NCBI RefSeq assembly: GCF_010078385.1
Contig: NZ_SIJC01000002.1
Coordinates: 372,001-436,000, forward strand
DNA length: 64,000 nt
Direction of reading: 5' to 3'
DNA from: Chengkuizengella sediminis
GTDB lineage: Bacteria > Bacillota > Bacilli > Paenibacillales > KCTC-33759
This document shows positions 45,809 to 54,710 of the stretch, in pieces. The notes beneath the pieces are model-generated. The model was given only the letters and a program-made list of their open reading frames with translations, made no database searches and was not told where the DNA came from. The translations under genes were made by a program, and so were the position numbers. How positions within the stretch are numbered: the first letter of the stretch is position 1; the number at the start of each line of letters is the position of its first letter.

Positions 45809-46258
45809 ATGGATAGGCTTGAAAAGATTTTTGGAGAGAAAAAAACAGATCAAACTTACACAGACAGACCTAGCGTATATGCGATCATTTTTAATGAAAC
45901 TAAAGATCAAATTATGATTGTTCAATCTCTAAAAACAGGGAATTATTTTTTACCAGGAGGAGGTATGGAGGATAAGGAAACGAAAGAACAATGTTTGCAC
46001 AGAGAAGTACTAGAGGAGTTAGGTTGTAAAATCGAAATTGGGGGTTATATTGGTTCAGCAGGGAACTACTTTTATTCACCAACCTATGATGAACATTATT
46101 TTATGATAGGAAATTTCTATTTTGCTAGAATCATAGAAAAAGTGCAAGAGTCTACAGAACCAGATGAAACTTATGGTTGGATGGATACTTCTAAAGCGAC
46201 GAAAGATTTGATACATGCACATCATAGGTGGGCATTGGAAAATGCAGTACATCTATAG
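45809..46258 (+). CDS. NUDIX hydrolase
   Basis: 149 residues with a complete Nudix box: GGGMEDKETKEQCLHREVLE followed by ELG, fitting Gx5Ex7REUxEExGU, so it should hydrolyse a nucleoside-diphosphate-X compound with Mg2+. YAIIFNETKDQIMIVQS and YFLPGGGMED are the adjacent strands. The substrate is not predictable from sequence. GGAGGA (45795-45800) fixes the start at 45809 rather than the frame's earlier codon at 45773, which overlaps the lipoprotein gene. It sits inside the first lipoprotein/small-protein cassette. Confidence 0.9.
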   Translation: MDRLEKIFGEKKTDQTYTDRPSVYAIIFNETKDQIMIVQSLKTGNYFLPGGGMEDKETKEQCLHREVLEELGCKIEIGGYIGSAGNYFYSPTYDEHYFMIGNFYFARIIEKVQESTEPDETYGWMDTSKATKDLIHAHHRWALENAVHL

Positions 46259-46269
46259 GAGGATACATA

Positions 46270-46647
46270 ATGGCAACGATTGTTTTACATAAAGCTAGCG
46301 GTAAAAGATACATATTATTAGGTACAGGATATGGGGCTTATAAAGCAACAAGACCAGGTCTCATAGGTGGTGATTTGTTTCCAAACGAAGAACAAGACGA
46401 GATCCCTGCAGCTTCAGTATGTGATGAATTCGGAACTATTCAGTGGTTATATACGAATGAACTTCAAGTAGTTGAAGTGGATGGGAAAAGTATAGGGGAG
46501 TATGGGGAGAAACTTATTGTTCAAAAAAAGCCTCAGAAGAAAGAAAGTTATGAGCAATATGAAGCTTGTCCTGCATGTTATGTTAAAGTTCTTTCTAAAC
46601 AGGTGGAATGTCACTCATGTGGTTTAACATTAGTAATCCAAGAATAG
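46270..46647 (+). CDS. small conserved protein with C-terminal zinc ribbon, cassette copy 1
   Basis: 125 residues. The N-terminal 80 residues start MATIVLHKASGKRYILLGTG, with GGDLFPNEE, DEFGTIQWLYTNEL and VDGKSI, and match the 83-residue protein at 47432 closely. The C-terminal part has CPACYVKVLSKQVECHSCG, two CxxC pairs, forming a zinc ribbon that copy 2 lacks. The family is unknown to me. AGGAGG stands before the ATG at 46270; the longer frame from 46228 overlaps the NUDIX gene. Confidence 0.78.
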   Translation: MATIVLHKASGKRYILLGTGYGAYKATRPGLIGGDLFPNEEQDEIPAASVCDEFGTIQWLYTNELQVVEVDGKSIGEYGEKLIVQKKPQKKESYEQYEACPACYVKVLSKQVECHSCGLTLVIQE

Positions 46648-46752
46648 TTCAGAACAAGCACAATAAAATCATCTGCATTATTTTGAAGGTTATATAATAT
46701 AATGAAAATCATCAAATGATAAAACTCCTTTATAATTTTATGTGAGTGAAGG

Positions 46753-47361
46753 TTGGTGGACATTATAAAACGAATCATTATACTAATGTGGTGTTTAGTA
46801 TTTCTATTTAGTTTAATTGGCTGTAAGGACCAAGTTGAATCAGGGGTATTAATCATTTCTCCTGATGATTTTTTTAAGGATGACACGAAATATTTAGAGC
46901 CCCATTTGGGTTGGATAACAGGAAGTTTTCATATAAATTATTCAGGACCTGAAAAGTATTTGAATATTTCAATGGAAGTTTATGAAAATGGACAGTTAAT
47001 TAAATCAAGTAAGTTGATGGAGTCTGAAATTAATATGGAAGATTCCCAAATGTCATTTTCAATTCAGGATCATGTTTATCAAGAAGGATTGAAAAAACTA
47101 ATTATTACTTCTGAAGATTTAAATGGGACTTCTAGTATTATGGAATTTGATATAGAATTTGATGATCATCTTAGAGCTAGTGGCTATACTTATTTAAATG
47201 ATGAAATAAAAATTACAGAAGGCAATGAAGCGATTATTTGGGGATATTTCTTAACAGAAGAAAATAGAATACGTACACCAAATGATGAACATGATTTACT
47301 TGAGTATGATAGAGTTTTTGCTTTAAAAGCATCTTTGGATGTTTTAGAAGAAAAGAAATAA
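46753..47361 (+). CDS. lipoprotein of the duplicated cassette, copy 2
   Basis: 202 residues. It starts with GTG (46753) after GTGAAGG. The signal peptide MVDIIKRIIILMWCLVFLF ends in lipobox SLIGC. The mature part follows copy 1 (45139): ISPDDFFKDDTKYLEPHL against LSPSEFIKGDAEVLEAHF, FHINYSGPEKYLNISMEVYE, EAIIWGYFLTEE and FALKASLDV. Divergence is substantial, so the duplication is not recent. The small MATIVLHK protein again follows, but without an intervening NUDIX gene. Confidence 0.74.
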   Translation: MVDIIKRIIILMWCLVFLFSLIGCKDQVESGVLIISPDDFFKDDTKYLEPHLGWITGSFHINYSGPEKYLNISMEVYENGQLIKSSKLMESEINMEDSQMSFSIQDHVYQEGLKKLIITSEDLNGTSSIMEFDIEFDDHLRASGYTYLNDEIKITEGNEAIIWGYFLTEENRIRTPNDEHDLLEYDRVFALKASLDVLEEKK

Positions 47362-47431
47362 CAATTAATAAGACGAATTAGATTAACAAATAATACTTTT
47401 ATTATTAAGGATAAAACAAGGAGAAATAAAT

Positions 47432-47683
47432 ATGGCAACTATAGTGTTACATAAACCCAGTAACAAGAAATATATTTTGTTGGGTACAGGTTTCGGTGCA
47501 TATAAATCCTCTAGATCTAGTTTTTTAGGAGGAGATTTGTTTCCAAGCGAGGAAGAAGGTGAGTATCCTGTTGCCTCAGTAAGTGATGAATTTGGACAAG
47601 TGAAATGGGTATATACTGAAGACTTACAGGTACTTAAAATCGATGGTAAATCACTAGATGACTATAAGGATGAATTGATTTAA
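47432..47683 (+). CDS. small conserved protein, cassette copy 2 (no zinc ribbon)
   Basis: 83 residues: MATIVLHKPSNKKYILLGTG, GGDLFPSEEEGEY, DEFGQVKWVYTEDL and IDGKSLDDYKDELI align with residues 1-80 of the protein at 46270. It stops where that copy enters its zinc ribbon. AAGGAGAA precedes the ATG. Probably cytoplasmic; function unknown. Confidence 0.75.
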   Translation: MATIVLHKPSNKKYILLGTGFGAYKSSRSSFLGGDLFPSEEEGEYPVASVSDEFGQVKWVYTEDLQVLKIDGKSLDDYKDELI

Positions 47684-47846
47684 ATCTGACTGTGTGTAGA
47701 AAAATATGACGTAGGAATTATTCCATTTTAAATATTTAGATAGATGATAAAATTATTCGGTGTTGCCTATGATGTTTATACTTGATTGTAAGAGGCATCA
47801 AATGTATTTCATTGTAAATATAAAATTTAATTTGGAGGATGATTCG

Positions 47847-48371
47847 ATGGAAGATTTACGTTATCCAATTGGGGAGTTTAAACATGATGCAGAGATTACA
47901 GATAAGAAGTTAAATCTCAAAATTAAACAAATTGAGGATGCACCCAAAAAACTTCGAAATGCAGTTGATGGTTTATCAGAAGAACAGTTAGATACTCCAT
48001 ATCGCCCTGAAGGGTGGACGGTAAGACAAGTCGTACATCATTTAGCAGATAGTCATATGAATGGTTTCATTCGTTTTAAATGGACATTAACAGAAGATCA
48101 ACCAACTATTAAAGCATATGATGAAAAACGATGGGCTGAATTAAGTGATTCTTTTGAAGATATCCAAGTTTCATTATCCCTATTAGATGTACTTCATAAA
48201 AAATGGGTGCTATTATTAAAATCTTTATCCCCTGAAGATCTAGAAAAAACGTTCATTCACCCAGATTTTGGGCTAGTCAGTTTAAGGAAAAATGTAGACC
48301 TGTATGCTTGGCACGGGGAGCACCACATTGCTCATATAACTAGATTAATAATAAGAATGGATTGGGAATAA
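47847..48371 (+). CDS. YfiT/BstA-like DinB-superfamily metal-dependent protein
   Basis: 174 residues. It matches the YfiT/BstA group (B. subtilis bacillithiol-S-transferase): MEDLRYPIGEFKHDAEIT at the start, LRNAVDGLSEEQLDTPYRPE, GWTVRQVVHHLADSHMN with the first metal-binding His, and WHGEHHIAHI with the HxxxH pair. DinB-fold enzymes of this type use Ni or Zn and a low-molecular-weight thiol. GGAGGATGATT fixes the start at 47847, although the frame is open further upstream. Its stop overlaps the GNAT start (TAATG). Confidence 0.85.
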   Translation: MEDLRYPIGEFKHDAEITDKKLNLKIKQIEDAPKKLRNAVDGLSEEQLDTPYRPEGWTVRQVVHHLADSHMNGFIRFKWTLTEDQPTIKAYDEKRWAELSDSFEDIQVSLSLLDVLHKKWVLLLKSLSPEDLEKTFIHPDFGLVSLRKNVDLYAWHGEHHIAHITRLIIRMDWE

Positions 48372-48823
48372 TGGAAGAAGTTGTAATTATACCTTATGGA
48401 AGCAAATATAAAAATGATACTGTATTATTGTGGTTTGCAGCACATTGCGATGCTTATCCTTACATATACCCAAAATATAGGTATCAAGAATTTATGCATT
48501 ATTTTGAAGAAGTGATTTTAAAAGAAAATAAAATTTATTTGGCTTTGATGGAACAGAAAGTTACTGGGTTTATTGCTTTTAATAATCCTGTTATTACTCA
48601 GTTGTTTATCAGCTTAAATCACCAAAAATCTGGGTTAGGAACGAAGTTGCTTCAATACATTCAGTCTATATCTTCCGGATATTTAGAGCTTTATACTTTC
48701 CAAAGAAACTTGAATGCAAGAGCTTTTTATAAAAAACATCAGTTTAAGGAAACAGAGTTTGGCTTAAGTGAAGCGGAAAATAATGAACCTGATGTTAAAC
48801 TTGCTTGGTTTAGTGAGACATAG
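48371..48823 (+). CDS. GNAT-family N-acetyltransferase
   Basis: 150 residues. The acetyl-CoA-binding part is recognisable: VTGFIAFNN, LFISLNHQKSGLGTKLLQYI (motif A, Q/RxxGxG/A in the form QKSGLG) and LNARAFYKKHQFKETEFG (motif B). The acceptor is unknown. The ATG at 48371 shares one base with the preceding stop, so it is translationally coupled to the YfiT-like gene. Confidence 0.83.
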   Translation: MEEVVIIPYGSKYKNDTVLLWFAAHCDAYPYIYPKYRYQEFMHYFEEVILKENKIYLALMEQKVTGFIAFNNPVITQLFISLNHQKSGLGTKLLQYIQSISSGYLELYTFQRNLNARAFYKKHQFKETEFGLSEAENNEPDVKLAWFSET

Positions 48824-48853
48824 TAATTAAATTCCATAGAGGGGATAGAGAAT

Positions 48854-49915
48854 ATGATACCTAACTTTTATATTATTGGTAGCGAAACAAAAAGACCGCC
48901 AAGTAAAAAAACTATTTTTACAGATGGAGCCCCCGATGATACCTTTCGAGAGGGTGTAGACATTGAATTAAGTCACTGGATTCCTAATCAAACACCTGAG
49001 TTATACAGAGCAGATACTTCTACAGAAATATGTATGAATTTTGTTGCAAAGGAATCCTCTAAGGATTGGGACTTAGCAATCAACAACCATTTAGATGTGG
49101 ATGGGATATTGTCTGTGTTTACCTTAGTACATAGTGATTTTGCTTTAAAATATCGTGATATCATTATTGGAGCAGCAGAGATTGGAGATTTTTGGGGATA
49201 CTCTGAGCTCCCAAGTCAAATATTGTTTCAAGGTCTCACAAAATTGATGTTTGAATTAAAAGGAAAAGAAGATATAAGAGAAATATATGCAGTGTGTTTT
49301 GAAAAAGTGTTCGATTTGATTCAGAAAGAAACATCCGACGTTGTGATAATAAATGGATTAGATGCCTTACAGAAGTCCCTCAAAAGAGTAAAATCTGGGG
49401 AGATACAAAGGAATGTTGTTTCAGACCGTTTTGTAAATTATCAAATCCCGAAGGAGTTATCGGAATTAGATTTAGAAAAAGCCATCAAAATTCCTCGTTT
49501 TAACGACTTGTTACAGGATAATATGTGGTTAATCCCTTCTGTTCGTAATCATTATGATCGTGAGAAGGTTCAGCTAGTCTCAGTAGAAATATCCGAGGGC
49601 TGGTATTATGATTTATGGTATCCAGGTTATATGTGGGCGGATACTCCAGATTCATGGCGTGCACCTGGGTTTGAATTTAGTGGAAGTACAAATGCTTATT
49701 ATTACGGACATGAACCATTAAATGAAGCAATAACGGAACTAAATGATCTAGAGAAAGCAAAAGGACAATGGATTTTAGCTAAACAATTAAGCCCATTTCA
49801 AAGTATTAAAGGTCGTGACTTTCCTGTTATTTTATCTTTCCTAGATGAAGATAAACCAGCAGTAAGTTCAATTTCCCCTAAAGATGTATCTTCAAAGTTA
49901 AGTAAAGCATTTTAA
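48854..49915 (+). CDS. uncharacterised protein (DUF6687-like)
   Basis: 353 residues, soluble. Prominent motifs are TDGAPDDTFREGVDIELSHW, NNHLDVDGILSVFTLVH (a His/Asp pair reminiscent of DHH-type metal sites), AAEIGDFWGY and SEGWYYDLWYPGYMWADTP. I associate this with DUF6687, but without certainty, and no function is known. GGGGATAG precedes the ATG. It follows the GNAT gene by 30 bp and could be in the same unit. A 9-bp inverted repeat follows the stop. Confidence 0.65.
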   Translation: MIPNFYIIGSETKRPPSKKTIFTDGAPDDTFREGVDIELSHWIPNQTPELYRADTSTEICMNFVAKESSKDWDLAINNHLDVDGILSVFTLVHSDFALKYRDIIIGAAEIGDFWGYSELPSQILFQGLTKLMFELKGKEDIREIYAVCFEKVFDLIQKETSDVVIINGLDALQKSLKRVKSGEIQRNVVSDRFVNYQIPKELSELDLEKAIKIPRFNDLLQDNMWLIPSVRNHYDREKVQLVSVEISEGWYYDLWYPGYMWADTPDSWRAPGFEFSGSTNAYYYGHEPLNEAITELNDLEKAKGQWILAKQLSPFQSIKGRDFPVILSFLDEDKPAVSSISPKDVSSKLSKAF

Positions 49916-49923
49916 AATCATAT

Positions 49924-49979
49924 TGCGGTGATACATCTTAACAATTTTATTGAGACGATCACCGCAGATGTGATATCAC
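49924..49979. promoter_or_regulatory. inverted repeats after the DUF6687-like gene
   Basis: TGCGGTGAT (49924-49932) and ATCACCGCA (49958-49966) are perfect 9-bp arms; GTGATATCAC (49970-49979) is a second palindrome sharing the GTGAT core. No T tract follows, so this is either a poor terminator or a binding site. Confidence 0.35.
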
Positions 49980-50136
49980 CTTCACCTATAATTGAAAAAT
50001 CCTATAATCCCAAAATAACATAAAATATTTACTAGAATGGCAATTTAATAGACAATTGGTATTGTTTATAATTTTATTAGTCAGTCATAATCAAGTATCG
50101 ATTCTAAAATCATTTTATAAAAGAAGGTGAAAGCGA

Positions 50137-50922
50137 ATGTATGAACACCACAAAAAAACGATTAATAAGCTCATTCAACACTTCGAGAAAGATCCGAATG
50201 TACTGGCTTTATTAATTGGGGGATCTGTAGCAAAAGGATATGCAAAAGAAAATTCAGATGTTGATTTTATACTAGTTGTAACGGATGAAACATTTGACGC
50301 CCGTAAACAAAAACATGATTTATTTTATTGGTCTGGTGAATTTTGTGATTATGAAGGTGGGTATGTAGACGGGAAATTTACTAGTTTACAGTTTTTAAAG
50401 GATGTGGCTCAAAGAGGGAGTGAGCCAGCTCGTTTTGCATTTTGCGATACGATTGTAGGTTTTTCAAAAATAGAAGAATTGGTGCCTATACTTCAAAAAA
50501 TAACGACCTATCCCGAAAATGAACAAAAACAAAAAATTGAAAGTTTCTATACCCAATTTGAAGCAGCTAGATGGTACGTAAATGAAGCAGAGAAACGTAA
50601 CGATAAATATTTAATGATGCATATCGTATCATCACTTGTTTTATTTGGAGGTAGATTAATTTTAGCTCACAATAAGATACTGTATCCTTATCATAAGTGG
50701 TTCATGAGAAAATTAAGTGAGGTTAAGAATAAACCAGTTGATTTTATGAAACTAACAGACCGTTTGTTGTCTGAACCCAACAAAGAGAATGCTGAGTTGT
50801 TTTGCAAATGTGTGCTTGAGTTTACACAATGGCCTGAAATTAAAGAAGGATGGCCAAATCGTTTTATGATTGAAAGTGAATGGAATTGGATGAATGGAAC
50901 GACACCCATTGCAGATTTATAG
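50137..50922 (+). CDS. nucleotidyltransferase-domain protein
   Basis: 261 residues. The N-terminal polymerase-beta-like fold has LLIGGSVAKGYAKENSDVDF, the G-S-x10-13-D-x-D active-site pattern, with a further acidic residue in the following strand. The C-terminal half is helical (YTQFEAARWYVNEAEKRND), like the HEPN-like or substrate domain of antibiotic and tRNA nucleotidyltransferases. The acceptor is unknown. AAGAAGGTGAAAG precedes the ATG. There is no HEPN toxin partner, so MNT/HEPN toxin-antitoxin assignment is not supported. Confidence 0.8.
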   Translation: MYEHHKKTINKLIQHFEKDPNVLALLIGGSVAKGYAKENSDVDFILVVTDETFDARKQKHDLFYWSGEFCDYEGGYVDGKFTSLQFLKDVAQRGSEPARFAFCDTIVGFSKIEELVPILQKITTYPENEQKQKIESFYTQFEAARWYVNEAEKRNDKYLMMHIVSSLVLFGGRLILAHNKILYPYHKWFMRKLSEVKNKPVDFMKLTDRLLSEPNKENAELFCKCVLEFTQWPEIKEGWPNRFMIESEWNWMNGTTPIADL

Positions 50923-50963
50923 AATCTGTAATTGATATCGAATAAGTGTTTAGTAGTTTGTAC

Positions 50964-51019
50964 TTGTTCATATTCTTAACAGCATGTATAATATCAGAAA
51001 AGAGATCGAAATCGATTTC
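50964..51019 (+). promoter_or_regulatory. GH30 gene promoter with palindromic operator
   Basis: TTGTTC (50964-50969), 17-bp spacer, TATAAT (50987-50992). The perfect palindrome GAAATCGATTTC lies at 51008-51019, just after the expected start of transcription, where a LacI- or GntR-type repressor would act as a roadblock. Confidence 0.65.
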
Positions 51020-51065
51020 AATAAAATCATTTTTAATTTATTATAAAATATAAGAAGGTGTAAAT

Positions 51066-52400
51066 ATGGAAGCAAAAGTAATTCGAACTGCAAAAAATAC
51101 AGGGGATCGTTTAACAGAGAAGCAATCATTACAATTAAAAGAAAAATTTAATACTCATATTCCAGTGATTGCGATCAATCCTGAAGTAACTTACCAAGAA
51201 CATATGGGTTTTGGTGGAGCATTCACTGAGGCGGCTGCTTATACGCTTAGTGAAATGTCAAGGGAAAAACGTGCAGAAGCGATTAAAAAATATTTTGATC
51301 CTAAAGAAGGATTAGGTTATACACTTGGAAGAGTTCATATACATTCCTGTGATTTTGCTTTAGGTAACTATACTTATATAGAAGAAGGAGACAGTGAACT
51401 GTCTACTTTTGATATGTCTCATGAAGATAAATGGGTAGTGCCAATGGTTAATGACGCAGTGAAAGCGGCGGGTCAAGAATTAACGATTTTAGCTTCTCCT
51501 TGGTCACCGCCAGCTTTTATGAAGACAAATAAAGAAATGAATTATGGTGGGTATTTATTACCTGAATTCCGTCAAGCATGGGCAAAGTATTATGTGAAGT
51601 TTATAGAAGGTATGAAGGAAAGAGGAATAGATATTTGGGGTGTAAGTGTTCAAAATGAACCAGCAGCGATTCAAACATGGGATTCTTGTATTTATTCTTC
51701 CGAGGATGAGCGTGATTTTGTTAGAGATCATCTTGGACCAACTTTTGAGCAAGCTGGAATGGGAGATAAAGCGATTGTCATCTGGGATCATAACCGTGAT
51801 GTAATTGTTGAGAGAGCTTCGACTGTTCTTCTTGATGAGGAAGCAGCAAAGTACGTATGGGGAACAGGAAACCACTGGTATGTGAGTGAAGAATTTGAAA
51901 ACTTATCTGTTATTCATGATCTTTTCCCAGACAAACACATCTTATTTACGGAAGGTTGTCAAGAGGGAGGACCTAAACCAGGTGAGTGGTTTACCGGAGA
52001 GAGATATGGTAGAAATATTATCGGGGACTTTAATAACTGGTCAAGAGGATGGTTGGATTGGAACTTAGTATTAAATGAAGAAGGTGGACCGAATCACGTA
52101 GGTAACTTATGTGATGCGCCTATTCTTGCTGATCGTAAAAACGATGAGTTAATTATCAATAGCTCCTATTATTACATTGGTCATTTTTCAAAATTTATTG
52201 TTCCAGGGGCAAAAAGAATTCAACATTCTATGAACTTACCTGAAAATGTATACGCGACAGCATTTAAAAATCCAGATGGTAGTATAGCGGTTGTTGTACA
52301 AAATGAACGAGATCATTTACAAGAGTTTTCTCTGGTTCACGATAAAAAAGGTGCTGAGGTTGTAGTTCCTGAGCATTCAATTACGACGTTTATCCTTTAA
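51066..52400 (+). CDS. glycoside hydrolase family 30 (glucosylceramidase-like)
   Basis: 444 residues without a signal peptide, so it acts on imported sugars. The GH30 framework is clear: GFGGAFTEAAAYTLSEMS, SPWSPPAFMKTNKEMNYGG, and the acid/base Glu in GVSVQNEPAAIQTW; the nucleophile Glu is in ILFTEGCQEGG; the C-terminal beta-sandwich ends in SITTFIL. The subfamily resembles bacterial beta-glucosidase/beta-glucosylceramidase GH30 (subfamily 1 type). Natural substrate is probably a beta-glucoside or xyloside, not determinable here. GAAGGTG precedes the ATG. Monocistronic, with its own operator and terminator. Confidence 0.9.
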   Translation: MEAKVIRTAKNTGDRLTEKQSLQLKEKFNTHIPVIAINPEVTYQEHMGFGGAFTEAAAYTLSEMSREKRAEAIKKYFDPKEGLGYTLGRVHIHSCDFALGNYTYIEEGDSELSTFDMSHEDKWVVPMVNDAVKAAGQELTILASPWSPPAFMKTNKEMNYGGYLLPEFRQAWAKYYVKFIEGMKERGIDIWGVSVQNEPAAIQTWDSCIYSSEDERDFVRDHLGPTFEQAGMGDKAIVIWDHNRDVIVERASTVLLDEEAAKYVWGTGNHWYVSEEFENLSVIHDLFPDKHILFTEGCQEGGPKPGEWFTGERYGRNIIGDFNNWSRGWLDWNLVLNEEGGPNHVGNLCDAPILADRKNDELIINSSYYYIGHFSKFIVPGAKRIQHSMNLPENVYATAFKNPDGSIAVVVQNERDHLQEFSLVHDKKGAEVVVPEHSITTFIL

Positions 52401-52418
52401 AATATACACTTTATATAA

Positions 52419-52463
52419 AAAGCACATGGGTTTCAAAATCTAAACTCTATGTGTTTTTTTGTT
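52419..52463 (+). terminator. intrinsic terminator after the GH30 gene
   Basis: AAGCACAT and ATGTGTTT, with GGGTTT/AAACTC pairs inside, followed by T7. Confidence 0.82.
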
Positions 52464-52478
52464 TATCATGAAACGGAG

Positions 52479-52515
52479 AAAAAAAAGAATGAAGCGAGTT
52501 TTCCGCTTCATTCTT
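52479..52515 (-). terminator. intrinsic terminator of the proBAC operon (minus strand)
   Basis: On the minus strand, GAATGAAGCG and CGCTTCATTC are perfect 10-bp arms followed by a run of T. It begins within the last codons of proC. Confidence 0.9.
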
Positions 52516-52517
52516 CA

Positions 52518-53366
52518 CTAGCTCAAGCTTACTTTTATCATCTCGCCCATCTCTCTGGATTTTTTGGCAGAAGCATTCACTGCTTTTTGAACAGCTTCAT
52601 GAATATGATATGCATCTAAAGCATCAATAGCTTTTGCTGTAGCTCCTCCTGGAGAAGTTACTTTTCTACGTAATTCTGCTGGATGTTCACCAGTTTGCTG
52701 TACCATATGAGCAGCACCTAGTATGGTTTGTTTTGTTAAATCCATAGCCTGTTCTTCTGTTAACCCACCAACTATTCCCGCTTGCACCATCGCTTCCATC
52801 ATGTAATAGAAATACGCGGGTCCACTTCCAGATACTCCTGTAAGTATTTCTAATTTATCTTCAGGTACAACACAAGTAGAACCAATCGCTTCAAACATTT
52901 CTAACGTAAGTTGTTTTGTCTGTTCATTGACATGAGTTGAATAACTTATTCCCGTTGTACCTAAACCTATAGAACTAGAAGTATTTGGCATTGTTCTTAC
53001 AATAGGGTTATTTGTTTTTAAAAGATCTTTTATAGTTTCGGTTGTCAACCCAGCAATCACAGAAATAATAATTTGAGTTTCATTTAAAAGAAGACTTAAT
53101 TCATAAAATGCTTTTTCAGCATCTTTTGGTTTCATTGCTAACACAAGAATATCAGATTGTTTGATCCAATCCTTTTTAATGTCTGAATCGTTGCTTACTT
53201 GAACGTCATACAATTTATTTAATTCATTCAGTCTATCTTGATCTTGCTGGTTCGTAACACATATATGTTGATTCGGTATAATTTCTTTTTCAATTAATCC
53301 TTTAAATATAGCCTCCGCCATGGAGCCAGCTCCGATAAAACATATTTTTTTTGATGAAATATTCAT
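52518..53366 (-). CDS. proC: pyrroline-5-carboxylate reductase
   Basis: Last step of proline synthesis: reduces P5C with NAD(P)H. 282 residues. The Rossmann motif is CFIGAGSMAEAIFKGL; SVIAGLTTETIK and VRTMPNTSSSIGLGTTGIS follow. The C-terminal active-site signature is LTGVSGSGPAYFYYMMEAM, with LTKQTILGAAHM and VTSPGGATAKAI. It is 15 bp downstream of proA and shares its transcript, so proB-proA-proC is one complete pathway operon from glutamate to proline. Confidence 0.96.
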   Translation of the reverse strand: MNISSKKICFIGAGSMAEAIFKGLIEKEIIPNQHICVTNQQDQDRLNELNKLYDVQVSNDSDIKKDWIKQSDILVLAMKPKDAEKAFYELSLLLNETQIIISVIAGLTTETIKDLLKTNNPIVRTMPNTSSSIGLGTTGISYSTHVNEQTKQLTLEMFEAIGSTCVVPEDKLEILTGVSGSGPAYFYYMMEAMVQAGIVGGLTEEQAMDLTKQTILGAAHMVQQTGEHPAELRRKVTSPGGATAKAIDALDAYHIHEAVQKAVNASAKKSREMGEMIKVSLS

Positions 53367-53381
53367 GATAGATCTACCTTT

Positions 53382-54629
53382 CTACTCTTTTATTTGTCCA
53401 GTACCATATATGTTGTATTTTGTAGATGTTAGGGCAGGTAAACCCATTGGTCCACGTGCATGTAATTTTTGTGTGCTGATGCCAATTTCTGCTCCGAATC
53501 CAAACTCAAACCCGTCTGTGAAACGAGTTGAAGCATTATGATAAACGGAGGTAGCATCTACCTCCAGAAGAAACTGATTTGCATATTCTTGATTTTCAGT
53601 TACGATGCATTCTGAATGTTTTGTCCCGTAAGTATCAATGTGATTGATTGCTTCGTTTATATTGCTGACGATCTTAACATTTAAAATATAGTCATTATAT
53701 TCAGTAGCGTAATCTTCATTTGATGCATTTTCTATCCAAGGTACTATATTTCTTGCAATGTCATTTCCTTTTATCTGAACGTCTGCTTCACGATATTTTT
53801 CAACTAAAGAGAGAAAGTGCTCTTTAGCAAAGTTTTCATGTACAATTAATGTTTCCATCGCATTACATACAGATGGACGTTGTACTTTTGCATTGAAAGC
53901 AATACTTTTAGCCATTTCTGGATTTGCATATTCATCTATATAGGTGTGGCAAATTCCTGCGCCAGTTTCAATGACAGGGACTGTTGCATTCTGCACTACA
54001 TTTTGAATGAGTGATGCACCACCCCTTGGGATCACTACATCTAACAATCCATTTAATTTCAACATTTCATTTACGGAGGAACGATTTGGATTATTGATCA
54101 ATTGAATTGCTTCTACGGGAACATCAGTTGAATTTAGAGCTTCACGTAAAACCTCAACGATCATTTGATTCGATTTTAATGCGGCAGAACCGCCACGTAA
54201 TACGATGGCATTTCCCGTTTTTAGACTTAAACCTGCTGCATCAACAGTAACATTTGGACGTGCTTCATAAATCATACCTATTACGCCAATGGGTACTCGT
54301 ATTTTGCGAATCAATAAACCATTTGGTCTTTTGATTTCTTCTAATTGTTCCCCAATTGGATCATTCAAATTTACAATTTGACGTAAACCTTCTGACATGC
54401 TTTCTATTCTTTCTGAATTGATTGCTAAACGGTCCTGCAATGATTTGCTTAATCCGTTTTCCTTACCTCGTTCCAAGTCTTCTTCATTTGCAGAAATGAT
54501 TCGATTTTGCTGGTTAACTAAAGCGTCTGCCATTACATTTATAGCATTGTTTTTTTGTGTTGTTGTTAAGGGAATTAAGCTCTTAGATGCTTCTTTAGCT
54601 AACGTTGCTTTTAGTTTTACTTCACTCAT
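53382..54629 (-). CDS. proA: gamma-glutamyl phosphate reductase
   Basis: Reduces glutamyl-5-phosphate to glutamate-5-semialdehyde with NADPH. 415 residues of the aldehyde dehydrogenase fold. Motifs: IRVPIGVIGMIYEARPNVTV, GNAIVLRGGSAA, DVVIPRGGASLI, and the catalytic Cys in VQRPSVCNAMETLIVH. The terminal KLHARGPMGLPALTSTKY is typical of ProA. AAAGGAGGATATC lies upstream of the ATG. It follows proB by about 80 bp, without an intervening terminator that I can see. Confidence 0.96.
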   Translation of the reverse strand: MSEVKLKATLAKEASKSLIPLTTTQKNNAINVMADALVNQQNRIISANEEDLERGKENGLSKSLQDRLAINSERIESMSEGLRQIVNLNDPIGEQLEEIKRPNGLLIRKIRVPIGVIGMIYEARPNVTVDAAGLSLKTGNAIVLRGGSAALKSNQMIVEVLREALNSTDVPVEAIQLINNPNRSSVNEMLKLNGLLDVVIPRGGASLIQNVVQNATVPVIETGAGICHTYIDEYANPEMAKSIAFNAKVQRPSVCNAMETLIVHENFAKEHFLSLVEKYREADVQIKGNDIARNIVPWIENASNEDYATEYNDYILNVKIVSNINEAINHIDTYGTKHSECIVTENQEYANQFLLEVDATSVYHNASTRFTDGFEFGFGAEIGISTQKLHARGPMGLPALTSTKYNIYGTGQIKE

Positions 54630-54710
54630 GCTGATATCCTCCTTTTACAATATTTTCGATACTCCACCATTAAGGTGATTTTTCCTTTTAAGTTATTTAA
54701 ATGTTTTGGG

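Noticed and set aside
50137-50922. MNT antitoxin of a HEPN/MNT toxin-antitoxin pair
   Set aside because: The protein is longer than minimal MNT antitoxins and there is no HEPN gene beside it.
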